This document shows positions 24,260-35,800 of a stretch of DNA of 64,000 nt, one piece after another. The first letter of the stretch is position 1. Every line of letters begins with the position of its first letter. Both the position numbers and the translations under genes were made by a program. Source of the stretch: Crocodylus rhombifer (lineage: Eukaryota; Chordata; Crocodylia; Crocodylidae); the NCBI GenBank assembly GCA_038503035.1, contig JAVSML010019104.1, positions 19,477-83,476 of the forward strand, read 5' to 3'. Below the pieces are notes generated by a model, which ran no database searches, had not been told where the DNA came from, and was given only the letters and a program-made list of their open reading frames with translations.

Positions 24260-26165
24260 ACACTATAATATTTTTTTTCTAATAGGATAAGAGTAGGCAG
24301 GAGAAAGCTCTTCTCCTCACCTCATCATATCTTTGCTGCTAAGTTAATTTAGCAATTTTAGAAGTACAGAAACACTGTGTTTTCATTCTCACAGAGAAAT
24401 GCACCAGGATATCAAGATGGCAGCAGGAGGACAGTATTGTTAGGCTGAATTTTAAAGGTCCTTTAGAAAGTGAGAGCATGAGGCCTTCCTGACTAAAGAG
24501 GTGTGAAAGAAAAAACAGTGTTTCCTCAACCCATCCCTAAATCACAAAACTAAAGTATATCTGCTGAGGCCTAGACATTGTATGAAGTATACCTGATGAA
24601 GTCTAGACATTATATGTTATGGAAGCTGGTAGTATTATGTCTGGGCTGCCACACTATCCAATGAAATATACCCTTGAGGGGCATCCTACAGGGATGAACT
24701 CCTAATGAAGTTCTGCTTACTATTTCTTTTAACTAGTTCCATCACAGGAGCACATGGAGGCATGTGTTGCTATGTTGCAGTCATTGTATAATGTGGCTGT
24801 CAGCTTATATATTGGCTAAATATCCGTCCTGTCCTCTGCGTGATCATATCTTGGTGTGATTATTCTGGTACACATTAAGCAGGCCCAGCACATATGCCAG
24901 GAGAGACACTTTAATTAACTATGTTTTGGTTCTTGAACTCATGTTTAGAAATCCAAATTTAAATGTACACACTGGGTCACCATTGATTCATACTGTGTGA
25001 ATAGGAATGTCTGGTTTTAGGGATTACTGCAGTACCTAGAACAATAGATCAGCCAGTGCTTGTGCAAACGTTACTTCACTTCCAGCTGAACACCTCTCTC
25101 AGTCAAAGTAGAACCAGTCTTGTTTCCTTGGCACGTGCATTTCATTTATAGATTAGCCCTGAATGTGTAAATAGAATTTTCAGCTTGATTTTTGAGATAC
25201 AATTACATTTCAGTGACAGCAAAAGAAACACATACTTCGGATATCCATTTCCCTTTCTCTAAAATCTTAGTTGCTGGATGCAGATTTGCATGAATATTTT
25301 ATACAGTGAAAGGTAGCATACATGCACCAACTTTAGCAGAACTTATTAGGGGAAGGACAAACGGTACATAAATGTTTCTCTAACATAACTGTATCTCTAC
25401 AAGTTCCGAATCAATTGTTCACTTTCTTAACAGGAGTAACTAGCATACGGTGGCTGGTAGAAGTCTTACATACAGTAAATATGGAAATATTTGAAGCATA
25501 GAAAATTATTGTGTTTTCCAGTGAAATGAACAAATGCTGAAGAATGTTAAACACAATACCAAAGATTTATAGCACATCACAATACAACTTGGTATCTCTA
25601 AAAAGTGCATTATTCTGGGGAAATTATAAATAAACAGGATACATTTGAAAAAAAACAATTCAAACTCCATATTTATACTACATAAAAAAATTATCTGGTA
25701 AGCAATCTATGCCTTTGACAAGTTGTATGTTCCCAGGTTTAAAAATGTATATTACAGAAGTCAAAATGAGTAGTTGGCTGATAATATAAACTGCGGTCTG
25801 TTTCTTTCTATAAACTTTCCATGTACTTCTATATCACTGAAGATTTCTATCTTCTCTCCAGTTTTGCTATACATAATGGGAAGAGGTAGTCTTAAAGATG
25901 TAAAAAATGCACAATAGCCTAGCAGTCCTAAGACTGGCCCCTGAGTTTTCAGGAGTCCTGGTCAAAGCCAGATCCCCTTTAAATACTTTGAACTCTTAAG
26001 GTCCTATTTGTCATATGAACATTGCTCACTTTCACAGACACTTGTTTTACACATATTTTTCCAAAGCTTTACACCTCACTCATGATTATTTTTCCCTTGA
26101 AAGTGAAAGGTTTTGTTTCACTGAAGAGTCATGAACATGTCATTGTTTTTCCACACCAAATAAAA
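24260..26165 (-). other. Likely HRH1 3' UTR and downstream flank
   Basis: AT-rich sequence without recognisable repeats follows the HRH1 stop. HRH1 transcripts in mammals have long 3' UTRs, so part of this is probably transcribed. No AATAAA is present on the minus strand here; the only variant I see is ATTAAA (TTTAAT on the plus strand at 24910-24915). The true cleavage site is not determined. Confidence 0.35.
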
Positions 26166-27641
26166 TCAGCCACGAGATAAATTATGAGGGATACGAAGGA
26201 TCTTTTTGAAAATCTTCTTGAAGTTCTCATTGCAGAGAGGATAGATGAGTGGGTTAAAGGTAGAGTTCACATAGCCAAGCCAGATAGTGAACATATGTAA
26301 CTTAAACTTCTCACACCTACAAACAGCTATTACCATAAACACCACAAAGTAGGGAATCCAGCACAACATGAAGGCTGCCATTATAAAACCCAACTGCTTG
26401 GCTGCTTTTCTTTCTCTGTTCACATGTATTCCTTGTATGTGCTGCTTGGAATGGATGCGCAGTCTCTTCCAGGTCTTTTTCAGGTAACCAAGGCTTACAA
26501 AATCTTTGTTATTAGTTTTTTCCTCAGAACCAGAATTTGACTCCAAAGCAGGATCAGAGTCATTTTTACATGAGGCCACTTCTGCGAAAGTGTGTTCAGA
26601 CGTGTCACTTGATTCAAGATCCTCTGGGCAAGACACCTCTTCATTCTGTTTGTGCTTATCAACTGACATATACGTCCTGCTCACTTTTTCTACGCCTGGC
26701 TGAGACTGGGCAATAGTGAGGGGGAAACAGCTAAGTTTCATGACTTTTCTGTCATTTCTTCTAGGGAGGGTCTTTGAGGCTTTGTCTGAGCTGCCTTGGT
26801 GAAGCTTTGCCTCTACACTTTCAGGAGGGAAGTTGATATTTACATTGCAGCTGGGATCTACCAAGCTTTTTTTCAAAACACTTGTGTTTAAACCCAAGTT
26901 TTCCTTCTGGAGACAAATGTTTTGCTCGTCTTGAACCTTATTACTATGTGCACTTTTGTTTTCTGATAAAGACCGATATGATTCATTGATGAGCTCTCGA
27001 TGCTGACAGTGTTTCTGAACAGCTCTGAATATTTTCACATAGAACCAGAACATCAGTAAAGATGGCACATAGAAGTTGACAATGGCTGTTGACACCTTAA
27101 ACCAGGTGACTTTGTGGAACTCAGTTTCACAAACATCTTCACAAACCTTCCTTTCTCCACCATTGGCAAAAGCATGCCAACCCAGAATTGGTATGATCCA
27201 CAGAAAAGAAACTAGCCAAGCTCCAGAAATCATTACAGTTGCTCTAGTTTTGGTTCGGTACTTGAGATACTTGAGCGGCTGCTGAACTGAACGGTAACGA
27301 TCTATGCACAATATGAAGAGGCTGAAAATGGAAGCAGTGCTGGCTACATAATCCATCGAAAGCCAGAACAGACAGATTGGTCTACCTAGTACCCATGTTG
27401 GAGTCAGTAGGTACACGATATTCAGGGGCATAACAATTGCACCAACTATAAGATCTGCAACAGAGAGGCTAACAATATATAGGTTGCCAACTGTCTGTAA
27501 TTTCTTTTCTGTTTTCACTGCATATAGGACCAATATATTTAGGACAATAGTGATCAGCGAAATGCAACCTAGGACCAAACCTAATGGAGCTAAATGGACC
27601 CCTGTTGAGTTCTGTGTTGTGGTTTTGTTCAGGTCACACAT
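26166..27641 (-). CDS. HRH1: Histamine H1 receptor, complete single-exon coding sequence
   Basis: This is a 491-residue class A GPCR that matches the histamine H1 receptor along its length (human protein 487 residues). Seen in the sequence: N-glycosylation sites near the start (NKT, NST), TM2 SLSVADLIVG with D63, conserved C90, TM3 aminergic aspartate D97 in MDYVAST, DRY at 114-116, extracellular loop 2 cysteines C167/C171, TM5 T185 and N189, a long Ser-rich third intracellular loop (about 200-400), TM6 CWIPYF and TM7 NPLIYPLCNENF with NPxxY. Family knowledge: the aspartate binds the histamine amine and the receptor signals through Gq/11 and phospholipase C at the plasma membrane. The start is the first Met after an in-frame TGA ten codons upstream. 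No break is visible. The alternative of another aminergic receptor is unlikely because the TM2-TM3 and TM7-tail blocks are H1-specific. Confidence 0.97.
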   Translation of the reverse strand: MCDLNKTTTQNSTGVHLAPLGLVLGCISLITIVLNILVLYAVKTEKKLQTVGNLYIVSLSVADLIVGAIVMPLNIVYLLTPTWVLGRPICLFWLSMDYVASTASIFSLFILCIDRYRSVQQPLKYLKYRTKTRATVMISGAWLVSFLWIIPILGWHAFANGGERKVCEDVCETEFHKVTWFKVSTAIVNFYVPSLLMFWFYVKIFRAVQKHCQHRELINESYRSLSENKSAHSNKVQDEQNICLQKENLGLNTSVLKKSLVDPSCNVNINFPPESVEAKLHQGSSDKASKTLPRRNDRKVMKLSCFPLTIAQSQPGVEKVSRTYMSVDKHKQNEEVSCPEDLESSDTSEHTFAEVASCKNDSDPALESNSGSEEKTNNKDFVSLGYLKKTWKRLRIHSKQHIQGIHVNRERKAAKQLGFIMAAFMLCWIPYFVVFMVIAVCRCEKFKLHMFTIWLGYVNSTFNPLIYPLCNENFKKIFKKILRIPHNLSRG

Positions 27642-27758
27642 CTTGTGGTCAAGGTCACAAAGTAGGAATCAAGGCAGATGTGAAAATCCTGGGGAATTCA
27701 CTCTTTCTACCTATTTCCAGTGAGTTTATGGTGAGTTGTTTTTTTATTTTTTCAGTGG
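27642..27758 (-). other. HRH1: Predicted 5' UTR part of the HRH1 coding exon with splice acceptor
   Basis: On the minus strand a pyrimidine-rich tract (tttttttctctttttacag) ends in AG at 27759-27760, which would start this exon at 27758. Mammalian HRH1 has non-coding 5' exons spliced onto one coding exon, so an acceptor here fits. The upstream exon(s) were not identified; they would lie at higher coordinates, possibly beyond the window. The call rests on the acceptor motif and gene-family knowledge only. Confidence 0.55.
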
Positions 27759-27789
27759 CTGTAAAAAGAGAAAAAAACCATGCTTAATA

Positions 27790-28857
27790 ATTATTATAAT
27801 GAAATAAAACAAAAAATATGTTCCATAGTTTAACACACAGACTTTACTTTCCTTAATGTGTCCAAAACTCTTTGTATGATCCTTTTTATGCCATACCAAT
27901 CATATATGACTCACAGATTCTCTCAAAGTTCTGACTCGGGTCTCCAGGGAAGAAATTTCAGTCAACATAAGTTTTCAGTTTTATATACTGTGTTTACCTG
28001 ATTCTAAGACAAATCTAATTTGTTATAATTTTCCATGTATATAATCAAATTATTGGAGGATCATCTTTAATTCATCCTTCCCACTGCTGTAGGGAAACAA
28101 GAAGTGGGGAGGTCAAGTATCTTACCTCCTGCTTGTGCCTGCCTCCTCCCTGCTTCCCCCCACCAAACCTCTGCTCCCTACTTCCCCCTTCCTCTTCCCC
28201 AGTGTCTTTTCTCCATGTTAAATAGAGAAAAAAACTCAGAATAGAGTAAATGTGGTATTATGTTAGTTAATAGCATAAATTTACTTATTTGTGAATCTAA
28301 TTGGCAAACTTCTAGCTGACTAATTGGTGTTTGGTCCTTCTGGTAGAATTCAGTGTAGCCAAGGGCAGTAGAACCAAGGGGAAGCCCTGGAGAGCTCCTG
28401 CAAAAGCAGGGTCCGCCTGGCCTCGCCCCTCCAGCTGGAAGCCCAAGGAGGTGCTTCTGGTCTGGGACCATGTAGCTCCTCAGCGTGGGAAGCTTAGGTA
28501 AGGTGGGGGTGTGGGGAAGGGCAGGGGAGGAGCTGGTGCTAAGCACAGGGGAAAAGCAGTCCCTCCCCAACCCTATGCCTGGAGCTCCCTGCTACAGCCA
28601 CTCGCAGCCCACGCAGGGCTGTCCTGAGCCTGCGAGGCAGCCCCAGGTAGTCTGCGAGGGGCTACAGCATGGGTCTCTGGCCACAGGGTGGGGGAAGGGC
28701 TGCTTTTCCTTCCATACTCAGCACCAGCTTGTAACCGAGCCCAGTGCTGGCTCCAGGCTTGCCTGCTGGGGCTGTGCCATTGTGGCAGCAGCTGTGACCC
28801 CCCACTTGCCAAACTGGGGTGGAGGCCGCAGCTGCTGCCACACTGGAACCCTGTGAA
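27790..28857. other. Non-coding sequence upstream of the HRH1 coding exon
   Basis: AT-rich, then C- and G-rich sequence (28140-28850). Probably HRH1 intron or upstream sequence. No exon or promoter could be supported. Confidence 0.4.
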
Positions 28858-29201
28858 TTGATTCGGAGAGATTCGATGATTTGGACATAGGCACCGCTTT
28901 AAATGTTTTTTCTACATACCACAAGGTACCAGGTGGCTCATGAACTTTGAGATGCTTGAATATTCCCCCCAGCTCCAGATGCTCCATCCACCCCACCATC
29001 TCAGCATTCACGAGCTATGCCTAGTACCTCGAGGTATATAGCAAAAACATTTAAAGCTGTGTCTATGGCAAAACTGCTGATTCTCTGAATCAGCATTGAA
29101 TCTTCAGATTTTGATTTGGCCGAATCAAATTGAGACAGTGATCCAAGTCAGTGAATTGAATCAATGTCCCCTTGTAGCATGAACTGAATTAATGTAGCTG
29201 A
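28858..29201. mobile_element. Probable hAT-family internal/subterminal sequence
   Basis: Repeated gattcgg / gaatcaaa / gaattgaatc words at 28858-28885 and 29080-29165 resemble the subterminal repeats of the 53039 and 40642 elements. With the end at 30034-30090 it may be one hAT element split by the LTR at 29202-30032. The left terminus was not found. Confidence 0.4.
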
Positions 29202-30032
29202 TGTTAACACAGAGTGCAATAATAGTAAAATATAACCATGTTAATCTTGTCCTGTAAGCAACTTGAAAACTCCATTTTGTATCCTTCTGCTTGACATAAG
29301 GGAATGAACTCTGCATAGCTTTTATGTATGTGTGTGTGTAAAAGGGTGAATGGTGAGAGAATGGCATAGAAATGGGAGAAGATTTAACTGTTTATGTAAG
29401 CAACAAGGTGCCAAATGTAAGTTACCAGTCAGTAACTAACTAACAAACGGCTGAAGAATCCCTTTGAAGCTCGAGGGCACAAAGAAGATAACAAGGAGAA
29501 GAAATGTACCCATCCTTCCAGACAGGCAGCAAAAACACTCCAAAGCTGAAGACAAAAGTAGAGCAACCGCAAAAACAGAAGCTGGGTATGGAAAAACCCC
29601 AAAGCACTGAAACAAAGGATGCGAATCCCTATAAAAGAACACTTTGAAAATGCCAAGTTGGGTGAGTCTCTTTCTCTACTGTTGTTTCATTGGAGCACAG
29701 ATGCATCTGTTCACCCCACTCCAGCTGTTATCTTTAAATCTGCTATCTTCAAATCTTCATCATCTACTCAATAAGCCTGGGTTGGCCACCCTGGGCTGAT
29801 ATTGAGCAACTATTGCTAGTAACTATACCTGGTGTACATGTGGATAAAATGGTTGTTTTGTGTATGTGTATACCTGTGTGTAATGATGTGTATGATGATT
29901 TATGTGTGTTTGTATGAATGGTGTGCCCGAACCTCTATGTCTAACACATGTAATCAATAAACGCAACACCTTGCCTTATCTCCCTTTATAAAGCCTTGGT
30001 CGTGATTTGAGCAATTGGCAATTTGTATAACA
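29202..30032 (+). mobile_element. Solo LTR candidate
   Basis: The sequence starts TGTTAACACAG and ends ttgtataaca (inverted TGTTA/TAACA ends). A TATA-like box, CTATAAAAG, lies at about 29630 and a polyadenylation signal, CAATAAACG, at about 29955, in the order U3-R-U5. No retroviral coding sequence adjoins it. Matching target duplications were not evident (gctga on the left and ccctg on the right), so the exact ends are unsure. Confidence 0.5.
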
Positions 30033-30090
30033 CCCTGAATCAGGCTGAATCTGAATCCAAATCAAATACAGCCCACTTTGCACACCCCTA
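30033..30090. mobile_element. hAT element right end
   Basis: ctgaatcaggctgaatctg leads into a terminus that reads, inverted, TAGGGGTGTGCAAAGTGGGC, close to the left end of the 18072 element. It abuts the antisense Ty3/gypsy protease frame, so the hAT probably inserted into the retrotransposon. Confidence 0.5.
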
Positions 30091-31000
30091 ATGAGAACCA
30101 AATTCTTCCCAGAAGGCTTTTGTGGAAACCCTTAGTGACAATGAGGGGGAGACGCTGTCTAATAGATCCATACTGGACTACTACACTGCAGCTGCCCAAA
30201 ATGTCCACAATCTGTCTATTGTACTCATGCAGGCAACACTCAGGTTTCAATAACTTGGGGAAAGGGCACTGAAACAACTGGAAGAAGGTGTTTTCATCTA
30301 TAAGGGATACTCCTGAACCAGAGTCCATTTCCATTTTGCACTTCTGTCCATTTATCACTACAGTTGCAATCATCTCAGAACCTTTAGTTCCAACAACGCC
30401 AACGTTTTTAAGCAAATATAGTTTTTGTACCTCACGTTCTTGGGAGGACTCTAACCTCTGAGTGGTTTAGGAGTGAATACATTTGCCAGTCTTTTTGTCT
30501 CCCATAACTGGCCTTTTAGTGGCAAACCCTCTCTATGTGACCTTTCTTCTTGCAGGCATGACATTCTGCATTCCTAAATCTGCACTCCCTTTGTCTATGT
30601 TGGACACCACAACTCAGACATGTCTGTGGATTAATTAGCTTACATTAGTGAAGGTATAATCTGCTGAATTTTCTGGTGATGATCTCATTCTAGACCTTTT
30701 TGGAGTATGTGGATGTTGCTGGAGGACGCTTAGTGAATTTCTCTCATGTTACAGGATGCTGCTTCAACTGCCCAGGCTTTTTCTTGTGCAGTAGCCAAAG
30801 TCAAATTTGGTTAGAGAGCAGGTGACATTGGATTGCTTCATCTTGAACCTCACAGATAAGATGGTCATGAAGCAGGCCATCCAGGAGATCACCGAACTCA
30901 CAAAATTTCACAAGGTGACAGAGCTTAGCCAGGTAACCTGTTATGCCTTTATTGGCCTTTTGGTCCCGTTTTAAAAAAATGAAATCTCTACAGGGTAACA
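30091..31000 (-). pseudogene. Ty3/gypsy gag (double zinc knuckle) and protease remnant
   Basis: Reading the minus strand: gag-like FGDLLDGLLHDHL and CEVQDEAIQCHLLSNQ near 30820-30900; a nucleocapsid-type pair of zinc knuckles, CLSCGVQHRQREC (CX2CX4HX4C) then CHACKKKGHIERVC, near 30520-30630; a stop after the knuckles; and a retropepsin frame (30062-30415) with CKMEMDSGSGVSLID (DSG active site) and SLLGRIWF. This order is that of vertebrate Ty3/gypsy elements. RT is absent, because the element stops at the hAT end at 30090. Confidence 0.8.
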
Positions 31001-31390
31001 GGTGGCCTCAGGCAAAAATATGTCTTTAGCAGAATAATTAGTTCAGCATAAGACTTTGTGTTTGGTAAGGCAGGTTGTGCGAGGGAACAAAAAATGGCAA
31101 ATGTTTTGGCACCACAGACTGTCAGGAGGATCGCGTCTGTTCTAGGTTTTCCACTTTGTTGGCTTCCAAGTAATAGGATAGCCTTTCAGCATAGGAGTCC
31201 TAAGAAGCCAGCTGGCTCACATCAGATTCTTCTATATGACCCAATGTAGCCATCTTAACTAACATCACCCATAATAGAGAGGAGAAAAAAAAAACAAGAA
31301 AAAAACCCTCCAACCTTCCCTCACAAAAACACAGCCTGGTCTCAGAATGCTGTCCTCACAATCTAGGGGTGTCTTTAATCAAGCAATCCT

Positions 31391-31830
31391 ATCCTCGTTG
31401 CCAGATGATATGTTGTGAGTTCAGCAACAACACTTTGGACACTCCTGTGTTGAACTAACAAGCATTTATTAATATAACTCTATGGAATCATATCCAGGGT
31501 GGATCTTAACAGTTGCCCTAGTACGTATGCAAGACTTATACTTGCTCTGTCCCTGACCTTGACCCCTCCCCTGGTGAGTGGGAGGAACCAAAAATATATC
31601 CCCTGGGTCCTTGTGGAGTCCCTAGAGCTGCAAAACTGCCGCAAAACAAATGGAACCCTGCAGTGCTGAAAATGAAGGCTTTGGCCTTAAAGGGACAGTG
31701 CAAGAAAAATACAGTAAGACACAAAAAGGATCCTCCCACAACCAGGATCCTCCCATCAAGTGATGAGTGGCTGGTGTGCCCCCCTTGTCAAGAGAGATTT
31801 TGAAGTGTGGATCCATCCAGTTTCCCAGCA
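31391..31830 (-). mobile_element. Possible 5' LTR of the Ty3/gypsy remnant
   Basis: On the minus strand, a tRNA-binding-like TGGCAACGAGGATAGG (31388-31403) would follow an LTR ending ...CACAACA at 31411. An AATAAATGC polyadenylation-like word lies on the minus strand at about 31463. The outer boundary (near 31800) is a guess. Position and orientation fit the gag remnant at 30091-31000. Confidence 0.35.
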
Positions 31831-32117
31831 TAGCACTCTAACCACTACAGCACAGATCATGCATTTCCAGACCCCTCTCCAATCACTCCTTTTCAAGCTG
31901 AGCCATTGTCCCTCTATTTTAATAGTTATTACATAAAACAGATCGAGTAAGATAAGGAAGTTACTGCCTCATTGGAAACAAGGCTCTAGGGTAAAAATGA
32001 GCATCCATCTCACTGAGGTACACACTCTCTATCTTGTTCTCTTTTTCCTAGCCCCACCTATCTCCCTCTCCTGGCACTTAGAGATAGTTTCAAAACGTGT
32101 GCTGGAGAGGGTACTAA

Positions 32118-32800
32118 GGCCATGTGTAGACAAAACAAGAGGCATGTTCGCACAACACTTTAAAGCAGGCTAAATGCTTTTGCACTGCTTTAATGGTTTT
32201 GGTGTTTGCATGCCTCGGCGGTGTATCGCACATTAATTCCAGTCACTGTAGGAAATTTGGCGGCGTAATGTGCCTTAAATGACTTGGGGCTCAAACTAAA
32301 ACTCCTTTGAGGAGTTTTAGTTTACTGCCTCTACAGCCACAGAGCAAAGCACCAGGCTCCATGCAGCTCCATGGCTCTGAAGGAAACCCTGTAGGCAGCC
32401 TGACAGCAGTCCAGGAAAGCAGTTCCGCCCAAGAAAAGCAGCGAGCCTGATTTTTTTTTTTTTCTTTCTTTCTCCCCTGGAACCTGCCTGCCTGCCTCAG
32501 CTGCACGGGGAACTGGTGCTTCCCTCCACAGCTGCGGTCCCCCCCCGGACCACCCAAGGGGGGGGCCGGGGGGGGGGGGGGGGGGGGCACAGCCATTGTG
32601 GAGGGAAGTACCAACTACCCCCTTGCAGCCCAGGGACTGCTCTGTCTGCTGGCAGCTCACCCTTCCCTCCCCGCTGAAGAGGCAGGTAAGTCAGCTGAGT
32701 GTTTGCACGACATGGGGGTTTAAATCAGCCCTAAATTGAAGTGGTGTTTTTTAAAATCCACTGCTTTAATTTAGGGCCCCTGTTTCATCTACACATGCCC
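32118..32800. mobile_element. Harbinger-like DNA element with TAA target duplication
   Basis: The left end GGCCATGTGTAGACAAAAC and the inverted right end GGGCATGTGTAGATGAAAC are matching terminal inverted repeats (16 of 19). TAA flanks both sides (32115-32117 and 32801-32803), as expected for the 3 bp TWA duplication of PIF/Harbinger transposons. It is 683 bp, non-coding and CpG/GC-rich in the middle. Crocodilian genomes carry a Harbinger-derived MITE family (Chompy); membership is only a suggestion. Confidence 0.75.
32540..32587. repeat. C-run and G-run tract with a 20 G homopolymer
   Basis: About 8 C near 32539-32546, then 8 G at 32558-32565, CC, and 20 G at 32568-32587. It can form a hairpin or G-quadruplex and is prone to length error in sequencing. 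Confidence 0.85.
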
Positions 32801-32803
32801 TAA

Positions 32804-35800
32804 ACTGGCACTGTAGTTAGAACACTGTGCTGGAGACACATAGGTTCAAACCCCTCTGGGTGAGGGAGGCCAGCAACCTGGTGGCTTCCTGGGAAGTTGC
32901 CCTAAGGCAGCACTCAACTATTAGGACTAAAACCTGAGAGGTCCTCCTATTCCTCATCTCTCTGTTAGTTGTGAATTTCTGGCTGGCTTCATTTCTGGGA
33001 CTTAGATGCAGGCATGGGTGTAGAATGGGCATACTACATAGCTGTGTAGCTGCCCAGCCACAGTGTAATTTACCGAACAGGCTCAGTTTATACATGCATG
33101 TTTCAGCATCCATACTGCAGGGAAAATTGCTACATGTGCTTAAGTGCAAAAACACCACTAACATGGCTAGAAGGCTGCCATTTAGATGCACACAGTAAAT
33201 TCTCCAAAATAACTAATTAAATATAAAATAAACTGTATATAAAATAAATTGGATTAATGACTCAACAAATTAATCTAACTTAAGTTTTTAAGCTATTAGC
33301 TTCAAAATAAAAGAGTATCCTCACTTTCAGTGTTGACTGGTAATATTTGCTTTGGTAAAATGGCTGAAGTCAAGAAAGTTGAAGTGAAAGATGAGACTGA
33401 TTGTGGTTTAGCAGCCTGTCAGAATTGTTGGTGGTGAAGTGATAACAAATCTCTTCCCACCTATCATAGCATTACAAGCTGCATTCAAATACATTTGAAG
33501 ATAACACAAAATAATCACATTTCAAATTTAAACTAATAACAGTTTAGGGGAAACTAACATGATTTTTCAGGACTGATAACTTCCAACTCATAAAATATAT
33601 GAATGCATGCTTTTTTTTAAAGACAGGGAGCTTATTTAACTGATGGATCATTGAAGTATCAATGGATCTAAGCATATATACTCCTGTGTGCACTCACATT
33701 CGCTACCAGCTGTCCACTAAAAATTAAACAAAACAAAACACTGGAGAAAATACAAGACAAAGTTTTATCCCTGTGCTAGAAACTTGCCATATCCAGGTAG
33801 CTCAATTTAACATGAAATTGACTTAAATTATTTAAATCTGGGTTGTATCCAAGTAAGACCATTTCATAATAGATTTTTGTACCACTTTAGTTATATTAGC
33901 TTTTAAATATATTTCAGTTAAACCAGGGTAACTTATGTGTGGACATGATTTGAGGTGCTAGGAAAAGGCAAGGCTGCACATATAGTATAAACTTATGCTC
34001 ACTATAGGAAAAACTGATTACAACTGTTTGCTTTTAATATGTTATTATAATTTGTTTAGGGCTTCTAGCATGCGCTCACTTCAAACTGATTTTTTCCTTC
34101 CTTCCTTAAGGGTGGTATTCTCTAGATATCCTCAGGGAGCTGCAGCTATTGCATTTAATTTATTTAGGCATCTAACTTGCAATTAAGTTTGGGTTGCTAC
34201 ATAACCCCAGAGGCTTGTTTAAAGCATGTGCAATGGAACAGGAAGTGGTAGACAATGGCTGGCAGAGCTAAGATTTTAATTTTTAATGTGTCAGGAAGGT
34301 ACAGGTAAAGGAGTAATAGACACAGATCTGTCTGCTTGCTGATTCTAAACACATATTTCATAAATTAATGTCATTTTTACAGAGCTATACAAAATGTCTC
34401 TTCTTATGAAACAAATGTTTGCCAAGAAAGCCTGTGGCTTTATATTAAAATGTATCAGTTCTGAGCAGAGGCTCTAATTGTGAACATGAGCCCAAATCTT
34501 ACTGATATACTTAAAAGTAGAAATTAGAAGTACTTTCTGCAATCAGATACCAATGGCTGTGTGATATGTTTTTTTAAAAATTTAGTTGTATGTAATGTTT
34601 CAAATAAAACTCCACTTACATGCATTTCCTATTACAGAAAATAAAGAAAAAGCTCTTTTTGAGCATAAGTAGACAGATGTATTGAACAAATACAACCTAC
34701 CAGGCTGCTCCATGTGTGCACACACATGCATGCACACAAAACTAAAACAACTTGTTGCAGCAAATCAGACAGTAGTACAGTTTAGTCTACACTGGAGAAA
34801 GATACAGTCTACCTCATCCCTCTATGCATGCGGCTGATGAAATAAGACCATAGGGTGGGGTGGAATCAGCCAGTGGGTTCTCAGTTCAATTTTTCCTGAC
34901 ACATTTTTTTTTTCTAAAGGTATCACAAATTTAAATTAAACAGACTTTAATAAAAGACTGGGTGCACAATGGCGATTGGAAGAAATTAAATAAGCAAACG
35001 TCTTCTGTCAGTGTTATGATCCCAGCACTCTTTCACCTCTTCCCATGATGCATCTGTCTCCAGCATACAAACAGACCACCTTCCATCTCCCTGTCCCCAC
35101 TTCCATTGCAGACTTAAGGGAGAATGTGCAAGCTAGTTATCCTGCTGACACTGATTCAGACAAACATTTTTACACACACCATCCAGAATGAGGGACAGCA
35201 TCTTACATATCGAAACAGCCATTGTACTCAATATGTATATTAGACATGCAATCAATTGCATATGAAGGCTTTCATATATAAGGGCAGAAGGTGTATGTTG
35301 AATGTTTGGCCCTTATAAAGTCAACTCAATATTTCTACCACGTTATTCCATTCTACAGTGTAGGATAAGCACAAAATCTTAAATGCAAAAAATAAAGGGG
35401 AAAAGTAGCAGGGAAAAAGGTAGAAAGAATGAGAAAGGTGGTCAAATAGTTACCTCTGTTCCCTTAGACAAAGAAAGCCTCCATATCTTTGATGCAGTCT
35501 GCTTCTCTTCCATTAGCCTCATGGAATGACCTAGGAAACCCTAAACCTAACTTCTGAGCATCCAGTGGTGAGCAGACTTATGGACTAGCCCAAAGATTTA
35601 TAATGACTCTTACCAATGATGGTGACCTGTGTGATTTTCCTGTCATTTCTCTTCCACTGAATTTAACTTGTGTCTTTTTCTCTCTTAAATACAAAGGTGA
35701 TACCTTTGCCTGTATGTTTCTGTGCAGCATTTACCTGACTAGAACACAAGCACATAAACTGGATTTCTGATCCTTATTATTTCAAAAGTGAACAAAACAG

